Source: Schistosoma haematobium (lineage: Eukaryota; Platyhelminthes; Trematoda; Strigeidida; Schistosomatidae). From it: DNA of 64,000 nucleotides. A program made the position numbers and the translations under genes. Below are positions 11,871-23,399 of this stretch, piece after piece (the first letter of the stretch is position 1; each line of letters opens with the position of its first letter). The stretch covers positions 1,116,001 to 1,180,000 of the forward strand of contig NC_067200.1 of the NCBI RefSeq assembly GCF_000699445.3, given 5' to 3'. Under the pieces are notes generated by a model that was given only the letters and a program-made list of their open reading frames with translations, had not been told where the DNA came from and did no database searches.

Positions 11871-12279
11871 TCGAAATCCACACAGATTGAATTCTGTGAT
11901 ATTTTGCTATCCAGTCATCATTTAAAAGTCTAGTTCATTCAACAATATGTTGAATGATACTTCGATTCCCGGAAAATTGTATCTTTCTAAGAGTATTAGT
12001 GTTATGCAGCTAATGTGATTTCGAGAAGTAATTCATCACCAAAGGCACAATATTCTATAAGTTTCCTCATTCTAATAAATCTGAACTGAAATTAATCTGG
12101 TTCTAATTGCTTGCAGACTTCATTATTGTAGAGATTCGCGAGTCGATCTGGAACATTACTTGATAGGTTCTTAGTGTCATTTATGATCAGGATGCTATAA
12201 AAATGGCGATTCGAACTATCACAAAGCAGCAAATATTTAATTATAAAGTGAAGATGAAAATGAAGTTCGGCTTCAGTCA

Positions 12280-12510
12280 CTTCTGTTGGACATTATTGAT
12301 AGATTTCTTTACTACTTATACAAAAATTACTAGCTTCAAACAGCGCATCAAAGCACCATAGTTTAATACATGATCTAATGTATACGAATATTCAGATAAC
12401 CTCAACTATACTATTAAGATGTCATGATTATCTTCAGATGCAAAATGATCTTAGGGAAAATCATTCAGAATATTAGTAGGAGATATGCAGCATACATGAA
12501 AGAAGTTTCG

Positions 12511-12547
<37 letters not shown>

Positions 12548-12550
12548 TTC
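12280..12550 (+). repeat. Dispersed repeat, inverted relative to 25680-25960
   Basis: The segment with actacttatacaaa, caaacagcgcatcaaagcacc and the TCA microsatellite reads, in reverse complement, like 25680-25960 (aatagtatagttgag, tgatgcactgtttgaag, and a GAT-repeat). No protein is recognised in either copy. Confidence 0.6.
12511..12547 (+). repeat. (TCA)n microsatellite
   Basis: About twelve uninterrupted TCA triplets. The inverted copy of the surrounding repeat at 25.69 kb carries a shorter (GAT)n tract at the same place, so the microsatellite is part of the dispersed repeat. Confidence 0.95.
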
Positions 12551-13122
12551 AAAGCAAATTACAAAGTTGATATCAAGTTTGGTAAATGTTTGTCGCTTGG
12601 AAAACTTCATTCTCGTCGATCATGTTGATTTCGTAATGCCATAGGTCTTAAATGTGGTAAGATTGTATACATCCATTCAGTATGCAAAGCTTTTGTTCAT
12701 TTTGCTTCAAGTAGTTCTAGATTTTGAAATTTAGATCTTATAATTTGGCCATTCCTAATGACCATTTATCTTTGTCAACCATTTCGAAAAATAATTCTCA
12801 TATTCAAAAGCGATTATGTACATCTCTCGGTTCATATCATGACTTTATTGTGTACACGATCAGTAGAGAGTTTATTATTCATTCAAGACCATGAAATCTT
12901 TAGATCCTAACGTTGTGTTACGACCTACTGTAGCTTCAATATTGAGGATTACTGGACTCAGACAGCATATACGAGGATGTTGTGAATTGCTTATAAGTGA
13001 TGAACTATACACCAAAATCTTGAGACCTATTTCATAATATTTCGCGGCCCTACTGACTGTGATATTCAATATGTCACTTGACCATGGACTAGAAGGACGC
13101 AATCATCACTTCCATACAAAAA
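12551..13122. other. No gene recognised
   Basis: AT-rich sequence without a recognisable coding stretch or repeat shared within the window; it probably includes degenerate 5' sequence of the reverse transcriptase that starts to be readable at about 13123. Confidence 0.4.
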
Positions 13123-14400
13123 ACAAGTCCTGTAAGCCTCACCAGTGTTGTAGTTAAAATACTGGAAAGAATAGTCAAACGGACCATAACGGCATTTGTG
13201 GAAAACGAATAACTTGCTAAACATAGAACAACAAGATTTTAGAAAGCATCTGTCTAGTACAATGAACCTCCTTATGGCAAGAGAATTTCGGATAAAGGTG
13301 CTTGACAACGGAAACTCATTGGATGTTGTCTACATAGACTTCAGTAAAGCTTTCGACAAGGTGTTAACTAATGGACTGTTATTGAAGTTGGAAAACCTTG
13401 GTATTTCTGAACCTTTTTTAAAATGGCTTAGGGATTTACTAGTAGGTCGAAGACAGAAAGTATTAACGAATTAGAAGTGCTCCATTCAGAGACAAGTAAT
13501 TAGTGGAGTACCTCAAGGTTTCGTCTTAAGCCCTTCACTTTTTATACTGTGCAAATAACTATTAAGTATAGTACAGTCCAAAATGTTATTATACGCAGAC
13601 GATGCAAAAATCCGGCGAGTCGTAATTGGAGATACAGACACATGTGCTCTTCAGGCACACTTAAATAATATATTTAATTGGTCTAAAGAGTGTCTGACGC
13701 CGATCAACGCAGCAAAGTGTGTCTACGTGCGCTTTGGGGATTCAAAGGTTAATAGGTACAGCAGAGAGGAAGTGACAGTACTTGTCGTCCGGTATCATAA
13801 GGATCTAGGGGTGACAGTGAGTCATGATCTTAAGACGGCGGTCCATTGTCAATAAGTCGCAGCTAAGCGGTTTTGAACCCTCTGGGCTTTAAAACGGACA
13901 TTCAGCAAGTTAGACACTACCATGTTCATCACAGTGTACGCATCCTTACTGAGAACTAAGCTTGAAAACTGCGTTCTGGCTGCAAGCCCCTGTCTAAAAA
14001 GTGACTCGGATATCCTAGAGGAAATACAAAGGGCAGCTACCCGTGCAATTCCAGAACTCCGGGGTTTACCATACAAAGAGCGGCTTGAAAAGCTGGACCT
14101 CTTTACTCTGTCCTATCGTAGACTAAGGGAAGATCTAATTTTGATATACAGAATACTGAGAAATGATTTTGAACCTAACTTATTTTCTCTTTTTCTTCCC
14201 ACTAGGTCGGAACACCTCGAAGGACATAGCAGGCGAGTAGAAGAGACAAGAACGAACAAAATACCCGTGGTATACCGGTTTTCACACCAACTCATCAATA
14301 ATTGGAACCTGCTGCCCGAAGCAGTGATGTCCGCACCTACGATTGGCTCTTTCAAAAGAAGACTGAACACTCACAGAAGAATACTAGAAAAGACATAACA
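13123..14400 (+). pseudogene. CR1/jockey-like non-LTR reverse transcriptase, 5'-truncated and broken
   Basis: Coding similarity starts near 13123 with a run typical of RT domain 1-2 (SPVSLTSVVVKILERIV). It continues through motif A (DVVYIDFSKAFDKV, 13324-13365), motif B (SGVPQGFVLSPSLF, about 13502-13545), motif C with intact Asp pair (LLYADDAK, 13586-13609) and the C-terminal part with FKRRLNTHRRILEKT at the stop near 14396. There are in-frame stops near 13209, 13472 and 13557 and further frame changes after 13855. The endonuclease half is missing, as expected for 5' truncation during target-primed reverse transcription. It abuts the Gypsy fragment at about 14461. Confidence 0.85.
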
Positions 14401-14673
14401 TAGGCCGTAAACCTTCTGTCTTACTGGGCAAATCTGAATCTGGATCTGAAATCTGAATGTGAGATGATAATTCTGCATACATAGCTTGTGAATTTTTAGT
14501 TAGCGAAACAGGACTGTCAATATTAGTTTTAAAGAATTTGAAAAGGCTTAAAGTGGAGTTGTCCTTCCTACTTCCTAAAGAAAATTCTGATACTTTACTT
14601 AAAGATTTGATAGCTATGTGTGCTAAGTGCAGTGGAGGTATGAGAATTCAGCCCATAAAACTTCAAATACAGG

Positions 14674-15462
14674 GTGATCCAGTTTTTTTTTAAAAGACGA
14701 ATAATTCGTTATGGTCTTCAAGAATCAGTACTTAAGACATTAAACGATTTGTGTGCGAATGGCATAATTGAACCAATTCAGTCTTCAGCATGGAGTACTC
14801 CTATCGTTACGCCACTGAAGTCAGAAGGCAAGACCCCTATAATTTGTGGTGACTATAGATTAACTCTGAATTCCCGTTTGTTGAAGCAAACGGTAGAAGC
14901 TGGAAATATTCTAAATCGACTTCATGGTTCTAAAATGTTCTCGAAAGTAAACCTAAAAGATGCATATCTTCAAATTCCTTTAGATGAATCTTCATCTATT
15001 TTGACGACAATTAACACTCCGTTTGGTCTGTTCAAATACAATTTCCTTCCATTTGGTCTAAGTTGTTCTCCAGCTATATTTCAGGAAGTTATGAATAAAG
15101 TAGTTAGTGATCTTAAAGGTGTTGAAGGTTATCAAGATGATCTCATTGTTCATGGTTCTAATAAGGTAGTTCATGACCAGAGACTTATTGCTTTATTGCG
15201 TCGTTTATTTGAGAAGAATAATACAGTGAATGCAAATAAGTGTTCATTTTGTGTATCTAGTTTTGAATGCCTTGGATACCTCGTTGATGGTAATGGTTTT
15301 AGACCAGATATGAAACGACTAGCCCCACTGACTAATGCACCGTCTCCAAAAAATCTTACAGAATTACGTTCACTAGTAAGCGCTCTTCAATACTATTCCC
15401 GTTTTATTCCTAATTTTTCTTGCCGCGCAAATTGTTTATTTAATATTTTGACATCCAATTAA
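14674..15462 (+). pseudogene. Gypsy reverse transcriptase domain
   Basis: A 262-codon open stretch covers the RT core: IIEPIQSSAWSTPIVTPLK at the fingers, motif A region KMFSKVNLKDAYLQIPLDE, PFGLFKYNFLPFGLSCSPA (motif B) and the catalytic YQDDLIVHG (motif C), followed by FECLGYLVDGNGF and the connection ALQYYSRFIPNFS. The first catalytic Asp of motif A, normally in V-D-L-K, is Asn here (VNLK), which should abolish polymerisation. An upstream stop within a T-run near 14690 also separates it from the protease-linker segment. Confidence 0.9.
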
Positions 15463-15539
15463 TTCAAATATGGTGAGGAACAGGAGTCGTGCTTACGAAG
15501 TGTACTAACGTTTCTTCAAAGTGATTCTGTTCTTCGAAC

Positions 15540-15800
15540 GTACTTCTCTAATGTACATTCTGTGATTATTACTGATGCGTCACCTGTGAGTATATGCTCA
15601 CTCTTGGGGCAGGAAGATAGACCAGTTATTTGTGTTTCACGCAAACATACTGGTACTGAACAAGGTTATTCACATGCTCAGCGAGAAGCATTAGCTTTGT
15701 TTCGGGCTGTTAAAGGACTTCACAAATACTTATTCAGAAAAAAATTCACTATTGTGACTGAACATGAAGCTTTAAAGTTTATTTATCCCCCTTGAAAGTT
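15540..15800 (+). pseudogene. Gypsy RNase H domain
   Basis: The frame reads VIITDASPVSICSLLGQ, then SHAQREALALFRAVKGLHKYL and VTEHEALKFIYPP, the standard DDE/RNase H succession of Gypsy elements. The third acidic position, usually TDHEAL, is TEHEAL. A stop at about 15793 separates it from the following piece (15822-16022) with YTVQYKSDKQIQHVDYNSRQ. Confidence 0.85.
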
Positions 15801-16099
15801 CTTAGCACGTTCTAAGATGCTATGATTCAACGATGGGGTATTGCCTTGAGTGTGTATGACTATACGGTTCAGTACAAAAGTGACAAACAAATTCAACACG
15901 TTGACTACAATTCTCGACAATCATTACAAGATAGACCTGCTAGTACTACAGACTGTTTGTTAGTGCAACCTTCACCAATGAGACATCCAGATCTCGTTAC
16001 AGAAACTCGTAGATACTTTTAAATGCTATACAGAAAGGTTGGAATGCTAATCTGAAACGTAGATTTTCTGTCTATTTAACAAAGCGGGACGAGCTATTC

Positions 16100-16690
16100 A
16101 CTACTCTTGATGGTACTTTATGTTTAAGTGATCGTGTTGTTATTCCTCTTTCATTGTGTAAATCCGTCATGAAAGATCTTCATAGTGGACATTTAAATGT
16201 AGAGAAAATGAAGTCCTTGGCGAGACTCACATGTTGGTGGCCAGAGATAAATGCAGATATATGTTGTACAGCAAACAATTGTGCAAAATATCATCAGCTG
16301 AAAAATCAGCCTTTCAAGTGGACTCCATGGCCAGTATCGTCTGAGGCATGGCAGAGAATTCATGTTGACTGTTGTGGTCCGTTTCTTGGCAAGTACTATG
16401 CACTTGTAGTCATTGATTCTTTTTCATAGTGGCCTGAAGATCTTTTCACAACTTCACCAAATTCAGATTTCACATTCCAAGCATTGAGAAAGGTGTTTAT
16501 TCGAGAAGGGGTTCCCATGGTGTTAGTGATTGATAATTGCTCTCAATTTGCGGCAGATGCAGTCACTACCTGATTGAATGGTATATTGTGAAAACATTTG
16601 TTTACTGCTCCCAGACATCCTTGATCGAATGGTTAGGCAGAAAATTTTATTAGAACATTGAAAACTGCTATTGATTCTATTGCCGCCTCA
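16100..16690 (+). pseudogene. Gypsy integrase domain, interrupted
   Basis: The zinc-binding HHCC part is partly preserved (HSGHLNVEKMKSLARLTCWW, then CCTANNCAKYHQLKN), followed by the start of the catalytic core WQRIHVDCCGPFLGKYYALVVIDSFS with its first Asp. A stop follows at 16427. The remaining core is still readable in pieces (VIDNCSQFAADAV; then AENFIRTLKTAIDSIAAS) with further stops, up to about 16690. Confidence 0.85.
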
Positions 16691-17223
16691 ACATTTAGTG
16701 AGCCGTGAGTAGTGTATGTTCGAATCCAAATAGGAATTTCAGTTCGTCGAAATGTGTTTTGCTGATGAGTACCGATTGATACAAATTCTCAATCAGGAGA
16801 CTCATACCGAATACCTTGACGAAGAGATGACTTTGATTTTTCGATCCAATTACAAAAACTGGTGGGATATATACCAATCCTTCAGAAGAAGTGAATATTT
16901 TACAGACTGTTGAAGATTATCGACACTTGAAAACTAATGTAAACAATGTTCGCTAATAAGCCTATGTCAACTGTCACAAGTATATTGCCGGTTAGTTTAA
17001 TCGGTACAATGATATCGAATGGTTCAACAATAAGTCATTAAACAAGAGAAACTTCAGTAAGTTATGACCATACCTTAACTATCAGATTTTATTATATTTA
17101 TCAGAGAACCCTGTAGCTTCATTTATTGCCATATTAGCGTACAGTTGAGCTAACTAAATTGCTCTAACTGTTATTTTACCCTCATTATCTTCAAAACTTA
17201 TCATTCTATCCTTATTTTCTCTG

Positions 17224-17450
17224 AAATCATGAGTCAATCAATGTGAGACCACCATGCGAAGTCTGGAAACTTTTGGCGGCCGTTTCGTAATCGTATGAGA
17301 CTCCTCAATTGTGCAAATGCACAATAACGCAAGCGTGAATACTACCCAGGACATTAGGTGCTGAGTGGAAAGCACTTAAACGTCAGACGACTCAACTGGC
17401 ATACAACGATGAAACACGTCAATCTCCTCAACACTGTACTGACAATAAGC
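17224..17450 (-). repeat. Short SINE (tRNA-headed), minus strand, degenerate
   Basis: The + strand starts with the 3' end of the SINE in antisense (gaaatcatgagtcaatca), then the ribozyme-like part (tgagactcctcaattgtgc) and a decayed tRNA-like head. It faces a plus-strand copy at 17575-17815. Confidence 0.65.
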
Positions 17451-17574
17451 GTGTGTCCACTAGTGACTACATTCGATAGGAAATAATCAGAATTGTGCTG
17501 AGGATTCGTTACCAGTGCAGTAAAACTTTGTTGGGTATGAGACGGTTACTTACTGAAGACAAGAAAAGGTGGTC

Positions 17575-17815
17575 GCGCGATATCGCAGATTGATAAAAGT
17601 TAGACATTAACAACGCTGAATGTCAGCATAGTGGTTTAGAGATTATACGCTTGAGAGTGAGAAGTGTACTGAGTTCCATCCGTGTGTGCGATATCATGGA
17701 TGCGCATTCTTTGGTATTCCGAAACTTGGACAAAACGGCCATTCAGTGCTTCTACGTTTATATATGATGGTCTAGTATTGATTGATTCGTGATTTTAGTA
17801 TCACTCAAAGATTTT
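17575..17815 (+). repeat. Short SINE (tRNA-headed), plus strand, degenerate
   Basis: It reads the conserved leader gttagacattaacaacgctgaatg, a decayed A-box region (cagcatagtggtttagagattatacgctt), then a decayed ribozyme-like part with ggacaaaacggccattcagtgcttc and the tail gatggtctagtattgattgattcgtgatttt. It is head-to-head with the copy at 17224-17450. Confidence 0.7.
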
Positions 17816-18712
17816 AACAAACATATACTCATAAATATTCTTATTTTAGTTATTCACTTTAACTCTCTCATCCAATCAAAAGAATTAATCTAAACCTATT
17901 TCAACATCGAGCAAAGGTGCCGTGTTAATTAGCTTTTTCAATTCTTTGCTTTTACGATAGTTTGACTGAAGCAAACTGAACTAAATCAATCCAATCGACA
18001 GCGGGAAAGATGTCGAGTAAAATTAGTTCACTGAACACTTCATCAATACAAGATAACGATGGAAGTTTTTTCGTTCCTTCAAAACAAGTAAATGTTCTAC
18101 TTAATCATTCTCATAAGTAGCCTGGACATTTTCTCGAATGCTTTATTTTTCCAGATCAAGTCATAGAACATTGTTCAATAATTTTTGAAGAAGGCGACAA
18201 TTCTGGTGATTTCACGTACCGTAAACGCGGTAAAAATGGTTATAGTTTTTAATTTTTTGTATTGTCAACTAAAAATCAGCTTCCTTTGAACTCCGCTAAA
18301 ATAGTTTAATTAAGTGACTTTGGACAAACTACGCTTGAGTACCGAAATGCCCACTGTATAATCGAAATTACGTCATCAAAATTAGAACCTTGTTCGCTAA
18401 AACGTTTTTGCAAAGCTCCAACGTAACCCTATGGCTTCTTACGCCATAAAACAGTCGATTCCGGATGATTTATTTCAAACGGCATCTGAATGAAATTAAA
18501 TTAACTAAAATGACGCCCAAATGATAGTGATCAAATCGACATTTTTACTGATTACGATTGAGTATGTCACAAATCTAGCTTTGATGCATACATCAAGCAA
18601 TAAACTGATAGAATCGTAACAGTGTAAATGCTGAATAGTGATTCAAGAAAGGTTTAAATTAAGTCATGTTATACCATGTGGTAGAAATTGAATTTTAACA
18701 AATTGTAGGCTT
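17816..18712. other. No gene recognised
   Basis: AT-rich sequence with only short open stretches; no repeat shared within the window and no recognisable protein. Confidence 0.4.
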
Positions 18713-19457
18713 ACTTACTTATGTACTTACTTACGCCTGTTACTACTTGTGAAGGTGCATAGGCCGCTCACCAGCATTCTCCATCTAAACCTGTTCTGAG
18801 CAATCCTTTCCAGCTCTTTTCAGTTATTATTCGTCCTCTTCATATCTCATTCTATTACTCGAGGTATTGTCTTCTTTGGCCTTCCTCTTCTTCACTTCGC
18901 TTCAATATTCCAAGTTACGTCATGCCTCGTGATGCAGTTTGATGATTTGTGTAATGCACGTCCTCTTTTCCTAATTTCCTCTTCAGCTGTAAGCTGGTCT
19001 GTTTTCTCCCAGAGAAAGCTAATGCTGATGGTATCCGGTCGGTGGATGTTGAGTGTCTTTCGTAGACAGGTATTTGTAAATACTTGAACACGTTTGATGA
19101 TGGTGGTAGTAGTTCTCGAAATTTCAGCTCCATACAGTAGAACTGTCTTGACATTTGTATTGATAATTGTGACTTTGAAATTGGTTGAGGGACAGCTGTT
19201 TTGAGTTCTATATGTTCTTCAGTCGTAGGAATGCGACCCTTGCTTTGCCACTCCTCGCATTTACGCCTGCATCTAATCCTCCCTGTTCATCGATCATGCT
19301 TTTCAGGTACATGAACAATTCTAGATCTTCCAAAATTTCCCTTTGTGTACGTTAAGGCCTACTGATGCAGAGGATGCTGCTCCACGAGTTCAGTTCATCT
19401 GCATTTGTTCATGTGTATGGGATGGGAGAGATAGGTCATCTGCAAAGTCCAAATCGT

Positions 19458-20640
19458 TTAACTGGTTCTGAGCTGTTTTCCCTCAGATGTCGAGGTCTTC
19501 ATAATCCAGTCGATCATCAGAAGAAAGAGGAAGGAGGAGAGTAGACAGCCTTGTCTGACGTCGTCCTCGCTCGAAATGCATCTGTCAGCTGTCCACCATG
19601 CACGACCTTGCACTGTAGTCCGTCGTATTAGTTCCGTATAATGTTGACCATCTTCTGAAGAACTGCATTGTGTAGAAGAAGTTTCCAAAAAATTCTTCTA
19701 TCTAGACTGTCAAATGCCTTTTCGTAATCAATGAAGTTGATGTACAGTGACGAGTTTCACTTAGCTGATTGTTCGACGATGATATGTAGAACCGCAATTC
19801 GGTCTGTGCACGAATGATCCTGACGGAATCCAGTTTGTTTGTCTCGAAGTTGGGCATCTACTGCATCTTTCATCCGGTACAGCGACACTCTGTTAAAGAC
19901 TTTCGCTGTTGCTGACAGTAGTGTGATGCCAAATCTTCCCGAATGGAACATGGATGATCTTCGCAGTTCTTTCCCCGTCTGACTCCAGTACTTCAGCCGG
20001 TAAATTGTCTGGTGGTTGGTATTTGATATAATCCTTAAACTTCGTATGCAGTTCATTTTGATTCCGTCCTATATAACGTCCTGGTCTATGCAAAAGTTCC
20101 TCAAAGTATTCTACCTCTCTGTTCCTCCGTTCTTGATTTTCAGTGATTGCCCTTCCTTCTTTGTCCTTTACCGGACTCTCTACTTTACCATATTTCTCTG
20201 CTAGTGTCTTCATTGTATCATATAGCTGCTTCATATTTCCACCTCTTGCACCTTTCTTCGCCGTCGTTGCTAGTACTTCCATGTATTTCTGTTTGTCGGC
20301 TTTAATACCCTTCTTCACTTGCTTGTTGACTTCAATGTATTCAGCTTGTGCTTTGGTTTTCTCTACTAGTGTTCAGCTGTTGTAAATTGCTATCTTCTTG
20401 TTTCTCCTTTATTTGATCATGTTCAGTGTTTTTATAGAGACCTATTCCTTATAATTATGCTTCTCTCACCCCAGAACCTCATGACATGTTAAGGTTAGTG
20501 CTTCCTTGATAAGTTTCCAGATGTCCTACATAGTAGTTTCTTCTTCCTTCTCCAATAGATCGTGTAAGGCATGGAAGCTATTGTTGAGATCTATCTTGAA
20601 TTCGTTTAATTTGCTAGTGTCTTGAAGGAAGGGTGTATTG
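19458..20640 (-). pseudogene. RTE-like reverse transcriptase domain
   Basis: The RT N-terminal extension (KADKQKYMEVLATTAKKGA, then VKDKEGRAITENQERR) lies in 20318-19893. The fingers motif LRDKQTGFRQDHSCTDRIA is at about 19850-19790, and the motif-B signature DVRQGCLLSSFLFLLMIDWIMK at 19570-19500. The motif A region and the YADD box are damaged. The same protein part occurs at 38044-38265 (-) with FADD in place of YADD. Confidence 0.8.
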
Positions 20641-20643
20641 AAC

Positions 20644-21343
20644 TGCGAGATCCGTTTTGAATGTTTTGTGTGTGTATATGTGTGTGGGAATCCCTCCATG
20701 TATACATTTGTAGTTTGTTTCTATTGTTGTTCCTCTAGTTGTACATTTTGTGATTCTTGTTTATTCCATTTTAGTTGGTATTATTTGTATTTCATTGTAA
20801 TTTTTATTTTTCTTACGTCTTCACTAAGTTTCCGTGTTTCTTCCTTAACTTCATTTATGTTGTGTTTACTTGATACTAAGTCTTGGCAGTGGCCATATTG
20901 GTTTGCATTGGTTTGTTCCTCCTTTTCATTGTGTTGATTGCATGGACTGGAATTGTGCATTTTCAATTGTGAATTGAGACACACTTTCAGAATTGGAAAC
21001 ACTCTGTGTTATAAAGCAACGAAATATTATCTCTTGAACGAATCTGTGAGTGATCTATCCAGGCAGGATAGATTAACATTTATTTGTTGTTATTGGTAAT
21101 TTTCTTTCATCATTTATCAACTTCCTTATTTATTGTTATTTAGATTTGATCAATTGAACAATTATTGGTTGGATAGCTGAGTGAACATATTTGTTCAGGT
21201 AACAATGTACATTTAAATTTATGATTAATTGTTGAGCCGTCATCTTACCCAATTACTTTGTTTTGGTTTCAAACGGGCCAAGGCACGTATCTAACCCACC
21301 GAGACAGCTATCCTTCAGTCCAAACCTTAGTTTCAGTTTTACA
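20644..21343. mobile_element. 700-bp TG...CA insertion (solo-LTR-like) within the RTE copy
   Basis: RTE coding sequence breaks after TALQRF and resumes exactly on the other side. The break is flanked by GAAC at 20640-20643 and again at 21344-21347, a 4-bp target duplication. The insert begins TGCGAGATCC and ends GTTTTACA, so it has the TG...CA termini of an LTR; a solo LTR of about 700 bp is the simplest reading. A partial second copy lies at 10289-10710. No longer inverted termini were seen. Confidence 0.7.
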
Positions 21344-22114
21344 GAACCTTTGTAATGCTGTTTCCTCAGTTGTCCATTGTTTCTTTGACTTAAGTTTAAT
21401 CTTGACCACCATTAAGTGATGATCTGGAGCTATTTCAGCTCCTATTCTGGTTCTCACATCTTCCGTTGTCCTTCGGAATTTTTTATTGATGCAAATATGA
21501 TCTATCTGGTTCTCTGTAGTGTGGTCCGGTGAGATCGATGTAGCCTTGTGTATACGATTGTGTGGAAATATTGTACCTCCTATGACCAATTTGTTGAATG
21601 CACATAGATTTGCGAATATTTCTACATTTTTGTTTCTCTGTCCCAGTTCATGTCGTCCCATAATATCTTCATATCCCGTGTTGTCTAATCCGACTTTGGC
21701 ATTTAGATATTTCATCAGAATGGTGAGATCATTTCTTGGGCACTTCTCTATGGTTGATTGCAGTCTCTCATAAAATCGATCTTTATTGTCGTCTTTGCTA
21801 TCATTGTTGGGTGCCTTAAATTAAATATTCATTGTGATCTCCTCCTTCTTAATTTTGAACGATGCTTTCATGATTCTGGATCCGTGAGATTCTCATCCTA
21901 CATGTGCATTCCATGCTATTTTGGACAGCATAAGAGCGACTCCCTGAGTATGTGGAGCATTTTCGTTTTCGTGACCGGAGTATATCAGCATCTCTCCAAT
22001 ATCTATCCTCTGTTGTCCAGCTTGGGTCCAATGAGTTTCGCTGATTCCGAGTACTGCCAAGTTGTATCTCCTTATTTCCGTTACAATTTGACTGATCCTC
22101 CCGGTCTTCCACAT
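21308..22114 (-). pseudogene. RTE-like endonuclease domain
   Basis: Two open stretches (22114-21893 and 21715-21308) cover the exonuclease-endonuclease-phosphatase fold: LGISETHWT (catalytic Glu), KYLNAKVG (the D/N motif region), TENQIDHICINKKF and the PDHHLMVVKIKL end motif with the catalytic His. The middle is out of frame. Translation runs into the 700-bp insertion after TALQRF. Confidence 0.8.
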
Positions 22115-22117
22115 TGA

Positions 22118-22700
22118 TAACTATGTGTGTTAACTGTTGTCAAAATCGATAAAGAATGATCTTTTAGGTCAACTTCCGGAAACACTTTGGAACCATAACT
22201 ATCTTCAGCTTCTACCGTCGTGCACGTTTGCTTTAACAAACAAGAGTTCAATGTTAATCTATAGCCACCACACATTCAAGGGGTCCTGCCAACCGACTTC
22301 AGTGGCGTAACAATAGGAGTATCCCATACTGAAGACTGAATCGGTTCAAGTTTGCCTTTCGCTCACAAATCGTCTAATTACTTATGTAATGCTTCTCGAA
22401 TTCCATAAGGAATTACGCATCTTTTAAGAAAGACTGGATCACCATGTACTTGAAGTTTTATAGGCTGAATTTTCATGCCTCCACTGCACTTAGAACATGT
22501 AGCCATCAAATTTTTAAGTAAAGCATCGGCAATTTCTTTAGAAACTAGAAAAGACAACTCCACTTCAAGCCTCTTAATACACCTTAAGCGCATTATTGAC
22601 AGTCCTGTTTCGCTAACTAAAAATTCACAAGGTATGTATGAAGACTTTCCATGTACCTATAAAAAATGTTGCTCTATTTGTTAGAAGGAACATCGGCCTC
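22118..22700 (-). pseudogene. Gypsy fragment, same subfamily as 14461-16690
   Basis: On the minus strand it reads KRLEVELSFLVSKEIADALL, CSKCSGGMKIQPIKLQVHG, and then YRLTLNSCLLKQT and VFPEVDLKD, all collinear with 14520-15030. Here motif A keeps its Asp (VDLK), in contrast to the copy at 14.9 kb. Frame changes at about 22300 and 22200 break it, and it ends where the RTE copy begins at about 22118. Confidence 0.85.
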
Positions 22701-23039
22701 GTGACTTCCGAAAGAACTCAACTTTCACAATGAGGCATCATAACTCTTTTAAACGAAGACCTGCTAAATCCTAGGGTAGAATTTAAAAGGTTTAAATTAT
22801 TTTTCCTGGTTAGCATTTTTATAGTGAGTTAATTTTCAACTGGATGTGGTTGCTACCCACATGCCCAACACTCCTTCTTTGCCCGAGCTTGGTATCAGCC
22901 ATAACTCTAGAAGAGCTACAGGTGGAGTTGAAGATACAAAATACTGGGAAAAATACGAATAAAACGAATACGTACAAGATAATGGATACATTGTTCATGA
23001 TTTGATAGTCAAGTAAATGCCAGCTGAACCAGAGTCAAA

Positions 23040-23340
23040 CACAATCACAGTGAAATGTAGCTGGCACTGGAATTCGGGATGTGTAGTTCGTCCCATTTAA
23101 GACTTATCAGGCAGCTGTACTTGAGTCTCAAGTTCGTATTTAGGCTGCCTTACAAGTCTTGAAGAGGACCAAACGTCAATCCTGGGTTCTACCACTAACC
23201 ACATGTCATCTGTTCGATACTTCCCTCGTATCATAATAGTTTTTTCGCGACAATCCATACAGGATGCACATATGTTAATGAAGACTGACGAAGTTTCAAC
23301 AAAAAGATAGTTCAAATCATTACAAATAGAATGAGTCACT
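23040..23340 (-). repeat. Smα-like element with decayed hammerhead core
   Basis: On the minus strand a tRNA-like segment (gtggttagtggtagaacccagg near 23190) precedes a ribozyme-like core. The apparent open stretch 23375-23097 on this strand runs through the repeat and is not taken as a gene. Confidence 0.5.
23063..23120 (-). ncRNA. Degenerate hammerhead-ribozyme-like core
   Basis: The minus strand reads cagctgcCTGATAAgtcttaaatgggaCGAAc, then catcccgaattccagtgcc. The core boxes are altered (CUGAUAA, GAAC), so activity is not expected. The overall layout matches the other copies in the window. Confidence 0.45.
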
Positions 23341-23399
23341 TGTGTTGGTATTAAAGGTATGATCTGACTGATCATTTATGAGCATTACGTTTGATTATT

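Larger units (their letters stand above)
14461..16690 (+). mobile_element. Gypsy-type LTR retrotransposon pol fragment
   Basis: This spans protease-RT linker, RT, RNase H and integrase in Gypsy order. Stops and frame changes interrupt it near 14690, 15460, 15795, 16022 and 16429, and no LTRs were found on either side. Its first 450 bp are matched by the minus-strand Gypsy fragment at 22118-22700, which belongs to the same subfamily. Downstream it fades out in front of unrelated sequence after 16690. Confidence 0.85.
18713..22117 (-). mobile_element. RTE-like non-LTR retrotransposon (SR2-type), broken, split by an insertion
   Basis: On the minus strand, from 22117, an apurinic-type endonuclease (MWKTGRISQ..., LGISETHWTQAGQ, then IDHICINKKFRRT and PDHHLM) is followed after the inserted 20644-21343 by RT sequence (DNLPAEVLESDGERTAK, LRDKQTGFRQDHSCTDRI, DVRQGCLLSSFLFLLMIDWI). 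The C-terminal region ends in a tail of tactta/taagta repeats near 18713-18750, typical of schistosome RTE elements. At least five frame changes or stops break it. Its 5' end at about 22117 lies inside a Gypsy fragment, so it inserted into an older Gypsy copy. Confidence 0.85.

Noticed and set aside
23097..23375. 92-codon minus-strand open stretch
   Set aside because: It overlaps a tRNA-headed repeat with a ribozyme-like core, so the frame is accidental.
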